Assembly: GCA_903856725.1 (NCBI GenBank)
Contig: CAIOCT010000017.1
Location: 1-42,341, forward strand
DNA: 42,341 nt
Reading direction: 5' to 3'
Source: an uncultured Verrucomicrobiota bacterium
GTDB taxonomy: Bacteria; Verrucomicrobiota; Verrucomicrobiia; Opitutales; Opitutaceae
The notes below the pieces were generated by a model. The model made no database searches, had not been told where the DNA came from, and saw only the letters and a program-made list of their open reading frames with translations. The position numbers were made by a program, and so were the translations under genes. Below are positions 13,971-22,733 of this stretch, in pieces. Position 1 is the stretch's first letter, and each line of letters begins with the position of its first letter.

Positions 13971-16970
13971 CTACTGGGCCCCTTCCGACGCAAGGCGCAC
14001 CGCGATTTCATCAAGCGCGGCGGTGCCTTTATGACCGGGCGAGGCCAGATAACGGTTGAGCATCACACTAAAAACTAGCCGCTCGCCGGCGGCAGTCGTC
14101 ACATAGCCCGACAAGGCATTCACCCAACGGAGTCCGCCGGTTTTAGCATGGACGTTTCCCTCCGCCGCAGTCCCTTGCATCCGCTTAGCCAAAGATCCGT
14201 CAACGCCCGCGGTCGGCAAGGCGGCCAAAAATGCCGCGGCTTCACGGTGCGTCGCCATCGTCGTGAGTAAATTTACCGTCGCGGAAGCCGAAGCCAAATT
14301 ATTGCGCGAAAGCCCGGAGCCTTCATCAAACAGCACGGCTGAAGCGGGGATGCCGAGGCGGGCAATAAATTTTTCTAACGCCGTGACCGCTAATTCATCA
14401 GAACGCAGCCAAGCCGGCGTCGCTCCCGTACGCGTTTGCTCACCCAGATAGGCAAAAATAAGATCGGTCTCGAGATTCTGCGAAGGCAGCATGAACCCCG
14501 CGACTAATTCGCGCAGCGGAGGAGATACGACCTCACCGAGTTGCACTGCGCCGGGCGCGGCGGCGTCGGGCCAGCGCCGACTGCGAGCCTGACCAGCAAC
14601 CTTGATGCCCGCCCGCTGGAGGGCGGCCCGCAAGCTCGTGGCAAACCACGCGGCCGGTCGCGGCACAGACGCTTCGGTCAGTTCGTCTTGGCCCCCGAGC
14701 GGCAAGCTGCCGGTTAAGTGAACGATATTTTCTCCCGGGAGACGTTGCACGCGAACATCGCGCGCACTTTCGGCTGAGCCAGTGACAATTCGATTATCAA
14801 ACTCCAGTCCGCTCTCCGGCTGGAGTACTGTGAGTACACTGGTCTGACCAACCGCGAGCGCTGGGGTGATGCGTAGGTCGACGTAATTATCCGCCAGCGC
14901 TATAGCCGAAATTTCCGCGCCATATTCATAATCCATATCATCGGCGGTCCAACTCGCACCCTGGGGTGGCATCCGCAAGTAAGTCGCGTCGGCCACAATA
15001 TCGCCCGTGATCTGCTTCACCCCCGCCTGCCGCAGAGCGGCGATGAAAGGATCAAAGAGCGTCCAAAAATCTTTTTGCGCAGAACGATGGTGCCAACTCG
15101 GATCGCCCCGACCCGCGATAATGACATCACCCGCTAAAACACCGGCCTGATCCGGCGCCGCCGTCGCTTGGATGGGAGTGCGGATACGATAATCACCGCC
15201 TAATTGATCGAGCGCCAGCGCACCCACGTAGAGTTTGCAGTTGGACGCCGGACTCATGCGCCGATCTGGCTGATGCTCAAATAACACCCGTCCACTCGTA
15301 AGTGATTTGATCTGCACGCCCCAAATAGCTGCGGCGAATTCAGGTCGAGCAACGAGAGCAGTCAGTTGAGCTTTGAGCTCGACGGGGGCTGACGCCAAGG
15401 CCGCGGGAACCACGGCCCGACAGGCTTGGCCAGGTTTGGCGCCGGTATGTTTACCGCGATTGATTACAGGCACGCCATTAACCAAGACATAAGGCACTCC
15501 GACCGCGTAATGATGCGGATCAGTATAAACGGCCGGGTCGCCAATTTTCTGGGCATCAAAAATAACAATATCCGCCCAGTAGCCTTCGCGCAGCGCTCCG
15601 CGCTCCGCAAAACGGAATGTGGCGGCGGGCAAACTCGTCATCTTGCGAATCGCATCTTCTAAATTCAGCACGTGCAAATCCCGCACGTAATGACCCAACA
15701 CCCGAGCGTTATTGCCATAACCACGCGGGTGCGGCACGTCCTTGCCGAATTCCCGCAACCCACTGTCCGAGGCGATCATTGTATGAGGATGACGCATAAA
15801 CTTCTGCAAATCGGCTTCGTTCATCCCGTGAAATACGCCGGAGGCACTCCCATTTTTTTCAATATCCAGAATCACTTCAATTTGATCATCGAGTGAATCT
15901 GATCCGCGCAATTTCTTGGCCGCCTCCAAAATATTTAAACCATTTAGGGAAGTATCATGCCGAAATGAAGCGACCACCGCATAGGCATAATCCTGACGAC
16001 CGCGCGTCAGAATATTTCGTTTCATCCGGGCGACGAGTTCAGCTTTTCTTACGGGATCCGCCAGCAACGCCAAAAAATGCTGATGATCCCCCTCGAGCGC
16101 ATCATCTGGAATTAACTGGCGCATCGTCGTACTGGAAGCGGTGTAGGCATATTGATCATGCGTCAGATCAAGGCCACTCGCACGGGCGGTTTCGATGTAG
16201 GTCAGGACTTGATCGGCCTGGCCCCACGATCTTTCGCCCGAAAGTTTCAAGTGAGATATTTCTGCGCGCAAGTGCGCTTCGCGTGCAACACGGAACACTT
16301 CATCCAAAGCGGCGTAAATCCGCGCGTCCTCATGGCGCATGTGACTCGCATAGATCCCATCGTATGGGGTAACCGCTTTGGCTAATTCAACGATTTCCTC
16401 AGTCGTGGAGAAAACGCCGGGCAAATAAATCAAGCCAGTGGATAAACCCACAGCGCCTGCCTGCATCGCCTGCGTCACTAAGAATTTCATCTTCGCTGCC
16501 TCTGCCGCCGTCGGCGCTCGATTAAAATTCCCACCCATAGCCGCGGTCCGCACCGTATTGTGCCCGATGAGCGTCGCGACGTTCAGAGAAATGCCATTAT
16601 GCTCAACCTCGCGGAAAAATTTACCGACATCTAAGGCCGAGCCACCGCAATTACCCACGACGAGAGAGGTGACGCCCATGCGCAGAAAATTCTCAGCCCG
16701 CGGCTGATCAGCGATTTCATCTGCATGCGTGTGCACATCGATAAACCCTGGAGCTACCATGAGGCCCGTAGCATCAATCTCGGTCTTCGCCCCACCCTCG
16801 ATGCGGCCAATTCGCGCAAGGCGACCATTCTTGATCGCAATATCCGCATGGAAGGAGGGATTGCCATTACCATCGATGACTTGGCCGTGACGAATAATGA
16901 GGTCGAATTCTTCGGCGAGCGACAGAGCACAAAAACCTAATAATCCCACAAGGCAGAGGATGATTCGCAT
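13971..16970 (-). CDS. Exported fusion: N-acyl-D-aminoacylase + PBP4-type D,D-peptidase (S13)
   Basis: A 999-residue two-enzyme protein with a signal peptide (1-19). Residues about 22-520 are an amidohydrolase of the D-aminoacylase type: DVHTHAD (His80, His82), VGNCGG (Cys108), YASHMRHE (His210), EISHLK (His240) and IASDSG (Asp402). These enzymes hydrolyse N-acyl-D-amino acids or L-X-D-X-type bonds. Residues about 535-999 are a DacB/PBP4 domain: SNCK (Ser576/Lys579, SxxK), SQN (830-832) and KTG (943-945), so all catalytic motifs are intact. PBP4 enzymes remove terminal D-Ala or cut D-Ala-mDAP cross-links in the periplasm. The ATG at 16970 starts directly at the signal peptide; an upstream in-frame TTG adds 13 unlikely residues. 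It is divergent from a symporter gene and followed by the NagX-like gene. Confidence 0.92.
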   Translation of the reverse strand: MRIILCLVGLLGFCALSLAEEFDLIIRHGQVIDGNGNPSFHADIAIKNGRLARIGRIEGGAKTEIDATGLMVAPGFIDVHTHADEIADQPRAENFLRMGVTSLVVGNCGGSALDVGKFFREVEHNGISLNVATLIGHNTVRTAAMGGNFNRAPTAAEAAKMKFLVTQAMQAGAVGLSTGLIYLPGVFSTTEEIVELAKAVTPYDGIYASHMRHEDARIYAALDEVFRVAREAHLRAEISHLKLSGERSWGQADQVLTYIETARASGLDLTHDQYAYTASSTTMRQLIPDDALEGDHQHFLALLADPVRKAELVARMKRNILTRGRQDYAYAVVASFRHDTSLNGLNILEAAKKLRGSDSLDDQIEVILDIEKNGSASGVFHGMNEADLQKFMRHPHTMIASDSGLREFGKDVPHPRGYGNNARVLGHYVRDLHVLNLEDAIRKMTSLPAATFRFAERGALREGYWADIVIFDAQKIGDPAVYTDPHHYAVGVPYVLVNGVPVINRGKHTGAKPGQACRAVVPAALASAPVELKAQLTALVARPEFAAAIWGVQIKSLTSGRVLFEHQPDRRMSPASNCKLYVGALALDQLGGDYRIRTPIQATAAPDQAGVLAGDVIIAGRGDPSWHHRSAQKDFWTLFDPFIAALRQAGVKQITGDIVADATYLRMPPQGASWTADDMDYEYGAEISAIALADNYVDLRITPALAVGQTSVLTVLQPESGLEFDNRIVTGSAESARDVRVQRLPGENIVHLTGSLPLGGQDELTEASVPRPAAWFATSLRAALQRAGIKVAGQARSRRWPDAAAPGAVQLGEVVSPPLRELVAGFMLPSQNLETDLIFAYLGEQTRTGATPAWLRSDELAVTALEKFIARLGIPASAVLFDEGSGLSRNNLASASATVNLLTTMATHREAAAFLAALPTAGVDGSLAKRMQGTAAEGNVHAKTGGLRWVNALSGYVTTAAGERLVFSVMLNRYLASPGHKGTAALDEIAVRLASEGAQ

Positions 16971-17101
16971 ACCACATACTTCACCCACAGGGGCGCGGCT
17001 GTCCAGCAAACCTCGCTCGATTCCCCGCGCTTGAGTGAGAGGCTCAAAATAGAATTTTCCTCGCCATTCGGAAGTCCTTTTAACTCGATAACGATTCTCG
17101 G
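16971..17101. promoter_or_regulatory. Divergent promoter region, D-aminoacylase/PBP4 and symporter
   Basis: This 131-bp gap separates the start codons of two divergent genes, so both promoters should be here. No operator-like repeat or Shine-Dalgarno sequence stands out. The call is from gene arrangement. Confidence 0.35.
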
Positions 17102-18655
17102 ATGAATGCTCATCTTAATTCTGGCGACTGGTTAATCATTGTCGGCTATTTGGCCGGCATCATCGCTCTGGGACTTTGGTTCGGCCGAGACCAGCGCAAC
17201 ACCCGCGATTATTTTCTGGGCAGTCGTAACATCCCCTGGTGGGGCATCGGCATTTCGATTGTCGCCGCAGAAACCAGCGCGCTGACCATCATCGGGGTGC
17301 CGGCGATCGCTTATGGCACCAATCTGATGTTCATCCAAATGATCATCGGCTATGTCATCGCCCGCATTATTTTAGCGGTAGTCATGGTGCCGCATTACCT
17401 CAAAGGGGAAATTTATTCGCCGTATCAATTACTGGAACAACAACTCGGCCGTGGACCCCGCCAATTAGCCGCCGCTTTTTTTATTTTCCTCGAAATTTTG
17501 GCGGCCGGCGTGCGTGTCTATGTCGCGGGCATCCCTATTCGCCTCATGCTCGGCGAAACCGTCTGCAGCCTTGGCGGTATCGTTGATCCCCTCCTCGGCG
17601 CCATCTTAATTTTTGTCGGCCTCTCTCTGCTTTATACTTATATTGGCGGAGTCAAAGCGGTGATCTGGACCGATGCCGTGCAGTTTGGTCTTTTTTTGGC
17701 CGGCGGACTTTTTGCGCTTTTTTATATTCCAACACTTATCGAAGGGGGCTGGGCGGCGACCTTCCAACAAGCTGGGGCGGCCGGCAAACTGGCTTGGCTC
17801 AATCCCCACTTCACGTTCTCGGCTCCCTTTAATCTCTGGATGGGCGTCTTGGGGGGCACGGTGATGGTGTTGTCCTCCCACGGCGCCGAGCAACTGATTG
17901 TCCAACGGGTGCTCGCTTGTCGCACGGTCGCCGATGGCCGGAAAGCTCTCGTGCTGAGTGCGATTCTCATCTTTCCCCTGTTTTTGATTTTTCTCCTCGT
18001 GGGCGTCATGCTCTGGGTTTTTTACCAAAGCCATCCCTTGCAGATTTCTTTGCCCGAAACGCGACCGGGCCTGAAGTCGAACGACTTTATTTTTCCGATC
18101 TTTTTGCTGACCGAAGTTCCCCACTTTTTAAAAGGCGGTTTGCTCGTCGCCATTCTCGCAGCCGCGATGTCATCCATCAGCTCAGCCCTTACTGCGCTGG
18201 CCTCGGTGTCCACGATGGATTTCATCCGGCCGCTGACGCCGAACCGAGATGAGCGTTATTTTCTACGCTTCAGTCGTTACTCCACCATTTTTTGGGCCGT
18301 GATGCTCATCGGCGTCGCTTGGCTGTCCCGCGAAGTCCAATTCGTGCTCAACGCCGCCTTCTCCCTCCGCGGGTTAACGAGCGGGGCGCTCTTGGGCGGA
18401 CTCATCCTTGCCTTATTTTTTCGCCGCGTGGGCGCTCGCGCAACCATGGTCGGCATGATCGTTTCACTGGTGACCATGAATTTACTCTATTGGCCGCCGA
18501 ATATTCCGGCCTGGCACGACGACTGGTATCGCTGGTTCGGTGGTGAAATATTTTGGCCTTGGTTCACCTTGATCGGCACGAGCCTCACGTTGGGTCTCGC
18601 GGGCTTAGTCTACCGTCTGTGGCCGGAAGCGCCGCGGCCCCGCCTCGATCTTTAA
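17102..18655 (+). CDS. Sodium:solute symporter (SSS family)
   Basis: A 517-residue inner-membrane transporter with about 13 hydrophobic segments. SSS landmarks are visible: the N-terminal NTRDYFLGSRNIPWWGIGISIVAAETSALTIIGVPAIAYG, the LLYTYIGGVKAVIWTDAVQFGLFLAGG segment (about 178-204), SSHGAEQLIVQRVLACR and AAAMSSISSALTALASVSTMDFIRPL. Solutes of the family include sugars, sialic acid, amino acids and small acids. It starts 131 bp from the divergent D-aminoacylase/PBP4 gene, so a wall-derived solute such as a D-amino acid, dipeptide or amino sugar is a fair guess and no more. Its stop overlaps that of the convergent epimerase gene by 4 bp. Confidence 0.9.
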   Translation: MNAHLNSGDWLIIVGYLAGIIALGLWFGRDQRNTRDYFLGSRNIPWWGIGISIVAAETSALTIIGVPAIAYGTNLMFIQMIIGYVIARIILAVVMVPHYLKGEIYSPYQLLEQQLGRGPRQLAAAFFIFLEILAAGVRVYVAGIPIRLMLGETVCSLGGIVDPLLGAILIFVGLSLLYTYIGGVKAVIWTDAVQFGLFLAGGLFALFYIPTLIEGGWAATFQQAGAAGKLAWLNPHFTFSAPFNLWMGVLGGTVMVLSSHGAEQLIVQRVLACRTVADGRKALVLSAILIFPLFLIFLLVGVMLWVFYQSHPLQISLPETRPGLKSNDFIFPIFLLTEVPHFLKGGLLVAILAAAMSSISSALTALASVSTMDFIRPLTPNRDERYFLRFSRYSTIFWAVMLIGVAWLSREVQFVLNAAFSLRGLTSGALLGGLILALFFRRVGARATMVGMIVSLVTMNLLYWPPNIPAWHDDWYRWFGGEIFWPWFTLIGTSLTLGLAGLVYRLWPEAPRPRLDL

Positions 18656-19743
18656 GCGTGGTGGGGCTGCACCCCATGTCCCGCGGTGATCGCCGCCACA
18701 GAGATCAGACCGCCATCAAGTGCAAATCCGCCGGTGAAGGGATTCGTAGCCAAAAATAGCGGCGTATCTAAATCAGCAAATTGAAAGCCTCCCTGCCCAG
18801 TCGCGAAGCACGCGGAGCCCGTCATGGCGAGAATCGATTCGACGTTACCTCCGATCATCAACCCGAGCCCAGCCGCTCGCGCAGCCACGACGATATCCAA
18901 GGCCGTGGCGATGCCGGCTTTCATCAATTTAATATTGATCACCTGCGCCGCCTGCGCCGCCGCGATGCGCTCGACATCTTGCACGGAGCACACGCTTTCG
19001 TCCGCCGCAACGGTCCACCCGCTTTCTTCACGCAGCGCCCGCATTCCAGCCAGATCGTCTTTAGCGAGCCACTGCTCCAAAAGTACCGGCGTAATTCCGC
19101 GGTCCCGCAAACCGCTAACGAGTGTACTCGCATGACCGCGCGAGAGCCCGGCGTTGCCATCTAAAATCAGCGGAGCGGTAGGCGCGACCGCGTGAATTGC
19201 CGTCAACCGAGCTAAATCATGCTCAGGCCCACCCGCGCCCCCGACTTTAACTTTAATCTGTCGAATGCGCCGGGCCCGAATCGCTCGCGCCGCTTCGGCC
19301 GCCTCAGCCGGCGAGCCGGTCGTCACCGTCATATCAGTTTCGAGCGTCGTGCTCGCGCCGCCAAAATATTTCCATAAAGGCAGCCCAGCGGATCGCGTCA
19401 GCGCATCGAGCAAGGCCAGTTCAAAAGCGTACTGAGCCGATCCGCAGCCCCCGCCACCGAGCCGGCGAAACTCTTCCGCCACTACCCGCCAGTCTGTAAA
19501 GCTTCGCTCGAGTAGCCAAGACCGAGCGGCCGTTAACACGCCAACGGCGTCAGCCTGGGTCTCCCCATTATAGGGAGGCAACGGTGCTGCTTCGCCGTAA
19601 CCCGTCGTACCGTCCGCCAGCATAAGAGTAACCAGCACATTATTAGCCACCGCTTGCGCCCCGCCAGAAATGCCGAAAGGCGCGTAGAGGGGAATATCGA
19701 GCAAATTAACCTCAAATCCACGGATGGTATGCGGGGCAAACAT
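18652..19743 (-). CDS. Dipeptide epimerase (L-Ala-D/L-Glu epimerase type, enolase superfamily)
   Basis: A 363-residue cytosolic enolase-superfamily enzyme of the muconate lactonising enzyme/dipeptide epimerase group. Visible active-site positions are the acid/base pair KVK (Lys164, Lys166), metal ligands Asp195 (LILDGNAG), Glu223 (LLEQWL) and Asp248 (AADES), and the opposing Lys272 (INIKLMKAG). This arrangement matches YcjG/YkfB-type epimerases, which turn L-Ala-D-Glu from murein into L-Ala-L-Glu. The N-terminal capping domain (GYGEAAPLPPYNGET) is present. It lies 72 bp downstream of the second symporter on the same strand. Substrate choice in this group varies; context near murQ and anmK favours L-Ala-D-Glu. 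The start is ATG. Confidence 0.88.
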   Translation of the reverse strand: MFAPHTIRGFEVNLLDIPLYAPFGISGGAQAVANNVLVTLMLADGTTGYGEAAPLPPYNGETQADAVGVLTAARSWLLERSFTDWRVVAEEFRRLGGGGCGSAQYAFELALLDALTRSAGLPLWKYFGGASTTLETDMTVTTGSPAEAAEAARAIRARRIRQIKVKVGGAGGPEHDLARLTAIHAVAPTAPLILDGNAGLSRGHASTLVSGLRDRGITPVLLEQWLAKDDLAGMRALREESGWTVAADESVCSVQDVERIAAAQAAQVINIKLMKAGIATALDIVVAARAAGLGLMIGGNVESILAMTGSACFATGQGGFQFADLDTPLFLATNPFTGGFALDGGLISVAAITAGHGVQPHHA

Positions 19744-19815
19744 AGAGAGAATAATTCTTTAAAAGGCGTGAAAACAAAGATCGTCGCCAAAAATCCTAGC
19801 GAGTACTAGGACGAT

Positions 19816-21369
19816 CTAGTCACGGGCCGGAGGCGTTACGCAACTTGGCTCGACGGCCAATTTGCCTAAATCCCAAATCGTCAAACCACGCAAAGCCTCT
19901 CGCGATAAGGTGCGGCCGACTAAAAGACTCATGCCATAGCCGACCACTACACAAGTTGCGATCGCTACCGCCGCGTGCAAAAAGACGCTGGTATGCGTGT
20001 AATTCTGCACCCACCACGTCACAGCGATGCTGGTCAGCGCGCCAATCATAACACCCAAGGCATTCGCGCGTCGTGTCAGTAAACCCAGAGCAAACACCCC
20101 CGGGAAACCGCCCCCAATGAGCGCGAGTAATTTCAAATATTGATCCCAAAGCGACACCACATGAAGCGAAGCGATTAAGGCCGCCATGATTGTGGCGAGC
20201 CCACCCGCCACTAGCGTCGTCCAACGCGCCTGGCGCGTACGCTGCGCGTCATTCGTCGCCACACTAAAGAAAGATGAAAAATCTGTAACGATAATCGCCG
20301 CCGTGGCATTCAAGGCACTTGAGAGCGCCCCCATGGCCGCCGCAAATAAGCCGGCGATAATGAGACCGACCATGCCGTGCGGCAGTTCGTTCACGATGAA
20401 ATACGGAAAAATGGCATCATTCGGCAGCGCCGCGGATAAGCGCTCAGGATGAGCCTGATAAAAAACAGCCAAGGCCGTGCCGACAAAAAAGAAGATGATC
20501 GTGGATGGCAGTCCAAGTAACGTGCCGAGTATAACCGTGCGTTTGGCTTCACTAGCATCCGCCGTAGCCAAGGCGCGCTGCATCAGCGGCTGATCCGCAA
20601 CTTGCGTAAAAATTGAGCCGCAGAACATACCGATAAAGACCCACACCGTCGGCGTGTTGATATCTAAAGACCAATCGACCATGTGAAATTTCCCCATCGC
20701 GGTGCCCGTATTAATAATCCCCCCCAGCCCACCCGGAACCCCATGGGCCATAAACCAAATCGCTGTACTAACGCCCCCCAACATAACGCCGACCTGCAAA
20801 ACATCGGTCCAGACCACCGCCTCAAAGCCACCTTCCATCGCGTAAATTGTCGTGACGGTCCCCATCAAAATAATACTGAGATAAACATTTAAACCGGTGA
20901 CGGTCGCCAGCGCGAGCGCAGGGAGCAGCATCACGACACTCATGCGTCCGCAAATTTTTAGCAGCACCGCAAGACCAGCGCCTAATAAACGCACTTTTCG
21001 ACTAAAACGGCGTTCTAGATAATCAAAAATTGTCGTGAGATTTAAACGCCGAAGCAGGCCCACAAAAATTAAGCCAACCACGATCCCCGCGAGCGATTGG
21101 GCCGGTCCCGACCCAAAAGCGAGCCAGTCTGATTGAAAAGTTTTGGCCGGCAGCGCCATGAAACTAATACTGCTAGCCCCGGTGGCGAAAAAACTAATGC
21201 CAGCCGCCCACCAGAGAATTTTCCCATCCCCTAAAAAAAAGCTGCCCCCCGCTCGTCGCCGGCGAGCACACCACCAACCGATGGCGAGATTAACCGCAAA
21301 ATAAATAGCCAGCGTCACATAGTCAGGCCACGTCAGCGTATGGGGTACGAGTAGGTTTGAGGGGGTCAT
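19816..21369 (-). CDS. Sodium:solute symporter (SGLT-like)
   Basis: A second SSS-family transporter, 517 residues, with the N-terminal signature GSFFLGDGKILWWAAGISFFATGASSISFMALPAKTF and later segments AMEGGFEAVVWTDVLQVGVML, ADQPLMQRALATADASEAKR and FAAAMGALSSALNATAAIIVTDF. These resemble the vSGLT/sugar branch more than the first symporter does. ATG 21369 is chosen because it directly precedes the first conserved membrane segment; an in-frame TTG 69 bases upstream adds an unlikely leader. It lies between the ThuA-like gene (99 bp upstream) and the epimerase (72 bp downstream), all on the same strand, so the three may be co-transcribed. The solute is unknown. Confidence 0.9.
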   Translation of the reverse strand: MTPSNLLVPHTLTWPDYVTLAIYFAVNLAIGWWCARRRRAGGSFFLGDGKILWWAAGISFFATGASSISFMALPAKTFQSDWLAFGSGPAQSLAGIVVGLIFVGLLRRLNLTTIFDYLERRFSRKVRLLGAGLAVLLKICGRMSVVMLLPALALATVTGLNVYLSIILMGTVTTIYAMEGGFEAVVWTDVLQVGVMLGGVSTAIWFMAHGVPGGLGGIINTGTAMGKFHMVDWSLDINTPTVWVFIGMFCGSIFTQVADQPLMQRALATADASEAKRTVILGTLLGLPSTIIFFFVGTALAVFYQAHPERLSAALPNDAIFPYFIVNELPHGMVGLIIAGLFAAAMGALSSALNATAAIIVTDFSSFFSVATNDAQRTRQARWTTLVAGGLATIMAALIASLHVVSLWDQYLKLLALIGGGFPGVFALGLLTRRANALGVMIGALTSIAVTWWVQNYTHTSVFLHAAVAIATCVVVGYGMSLLVGRTLSREALRGLTIWDLGKLAVEPSCVTPPARD

Positions 21370-21468
21370 TGGGGTTAGATTAAAATTGGTCGCTCGAACA
21401 GCGCTCAGCCAAGCCTGCAAACGTAAGCAGTAGCCCAAGCCACCGAGATTTAACGAGCTGAATATTTT

Positions 21469-22476
21469 TTATGGTACGATCACAGGAGAGACCATGGCTC
21501 GATTTATTGAAAGCTCGTTTGCTAATGGCGCGGGCAAACTGACCTGTCCGGTTGCCGCCCATTCCGTACCGCGCTGAAAAGTCAGCTGAAAGCCACGACC
21601 TTGAAGCGTCTCGACCGAATGACCTAACGCGGTGTGAAAGACTCGACCAGACCCATACGTAAGCGCGAGCAAAAGCGGTTCATGCTCCTTGGTACGATCC
21701 GAGAGAGCGGAAGCCAGCACTGTTAGTGAATTGGCTGGCCCGCGCAGGCCGTGATAGAGTTCATCTTTCGCGTGGAGCCATTGGGCCGGCAAGCCACGCA
21801 GAATTGGGTGTGCGGGACTAGAGGCTTCCATCAAGAATTCGTGTTGCGGACCGTGTCCACCGGCCGGGCCGGGGGTTAAATCCCTGATCCAAACGCCGCT
21901 GCGTAACCGCAGATAGGGACCAGATTTTTCGGTGCGCCCACCCCAACCGCCAAGACCGATCATCTCATTGTACTCGGGCCAATCAGGAAACGCGTTGTCG
22001 GCCGCATGGTAGGAAACAAAGCCGCCCCCACCCCGAACATAAGCCACGAAGGCGGTGCGCACGGCCACCGGCCAATTCTCGCCGTTATAATTTGAAACAA
22101 CGACGGCATAATTTTTAAAATTAGGCCGCCACTGAGCCCACCGCGCGGGAGCGTGGGCTTGGTAGTCGGCCTCCGCGCGTGCGAACGCCTGCAACTTTTC
22201 GGCGTGCGCGGCTTTTTGTTCGGCCGTCGCTCCAGCAGGCAGAGTGGGGGCGATCGGGCGTGTTGGGGTAGTTGTAACATCTACACTAAAAATACCCGTG
22301 TCTTGCAAAATTTGCTTCAGCACGGGAGTGGTCGCAGCCCAGGCGTGATTATTTTGTCCGTCGATAATCAAAACCTTAAGCTGAGCGGCCGCGAGGTGTG
22401 GAGTAATCAAGAGCAGCGCCACACAGGCCAGCCACGCTCGCTGGTAAAATTTTTGGCTAAGGTAAGAATTAAGCAT
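21469..22476 (-). CDS. Exported ThuA-like protein
   Basis: A 335-residue protein with a signal peptide (about 1-26, ending HLAAAQ), followed by a ThuA-type glutamine-amidotransferase-like fold: LKVLIIDGQNNHAWAATTPVLKQIL, VVVSNYNGENWP, FVAYVRGGGGFVSYHAADNAFPDWPEYNEMIGLGGWGGR, HPILRGLPAQWLHAKDELYHGLRG and GSGRVFHTALGHSVE near the end. ThuA acts with the Gfo/Idh dehydrogenase ThuB on 3-keto-trehalose in rhizobia. Exported versions are common in Verrucomicrobiota and mostly uncharacterised. ATG 22476 is preferred over an in-frame TTG 18 bases upstream. It is followed by the SGLT-like symporter. Its fold is clear; its reaction is not known. Confidence 0.85.
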   Translation of the reverse strand: MLNSYLSQKFYQRAWLACVALLLITPHLAAAQLKVLIIDGQNNHAWAATTPVLKQILQDTGIFSVDVTTTPTRPIAPTLPAGATAEQKAAHAEKLQAFARAEADYQAHAPARWAQWRPNFKNYAVVVSNYNGENWPVAVRTAFVAYVRGGGGFVSYHAADNAFPDWPEYNEMIGLGGWGGRTEKSGPYLRLRSGVWIRDLTPGPAGGHGPQHEFLMEASSPAHPILRGLPAQWLHAKDELYHGLRGPANSLTVLASALSDRTKEHEPLLLALTYGSGRVFHTALGHSVETLQGRGFQLTFQRGTEWAATGQVSLPAPLANELSINRAMVSPVIVP

Positions 22477-22733
22477 AGAAAGGGGATAGGGCAAAACAGG
22501 TTTTTATGATTTAAAGTTCGGCTGCTAACTTGGCTAAAGCATTAAATGCGCTTAAAAGCACCTTACGCGCTATGGCCAGTCCAGCTTAATGGTAGCATGC
22601 TCTGACTCGAAATGACCACGCGAAGCGTGAACCTCACGAACATAAGCGTGCGCTTTGCTTTCATTGATGCCGCCAACTAGACTCTCCCCTAGGCGAACAA
22701 CCAATCATTAGCCGCATCATGTAAATTGTATAA
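22477..22733. other. Intergenic region between lyase-like and ThuA-like genes
   Basis: A 257-bp gap between two minus-strand genes. It contains a small hairpin, CACGC-GAA-GCGTG at 22617-22629, without a T-run. The ThuA-like gene probably has its own promoter here. I see no gene. Confidence 0.35.

Noticed and set aside
15893-16372. A 159-residue plus-strand open frame
   Set aside because: It is antisense to the conserved D-aminoacylase domain and has no features of its own.
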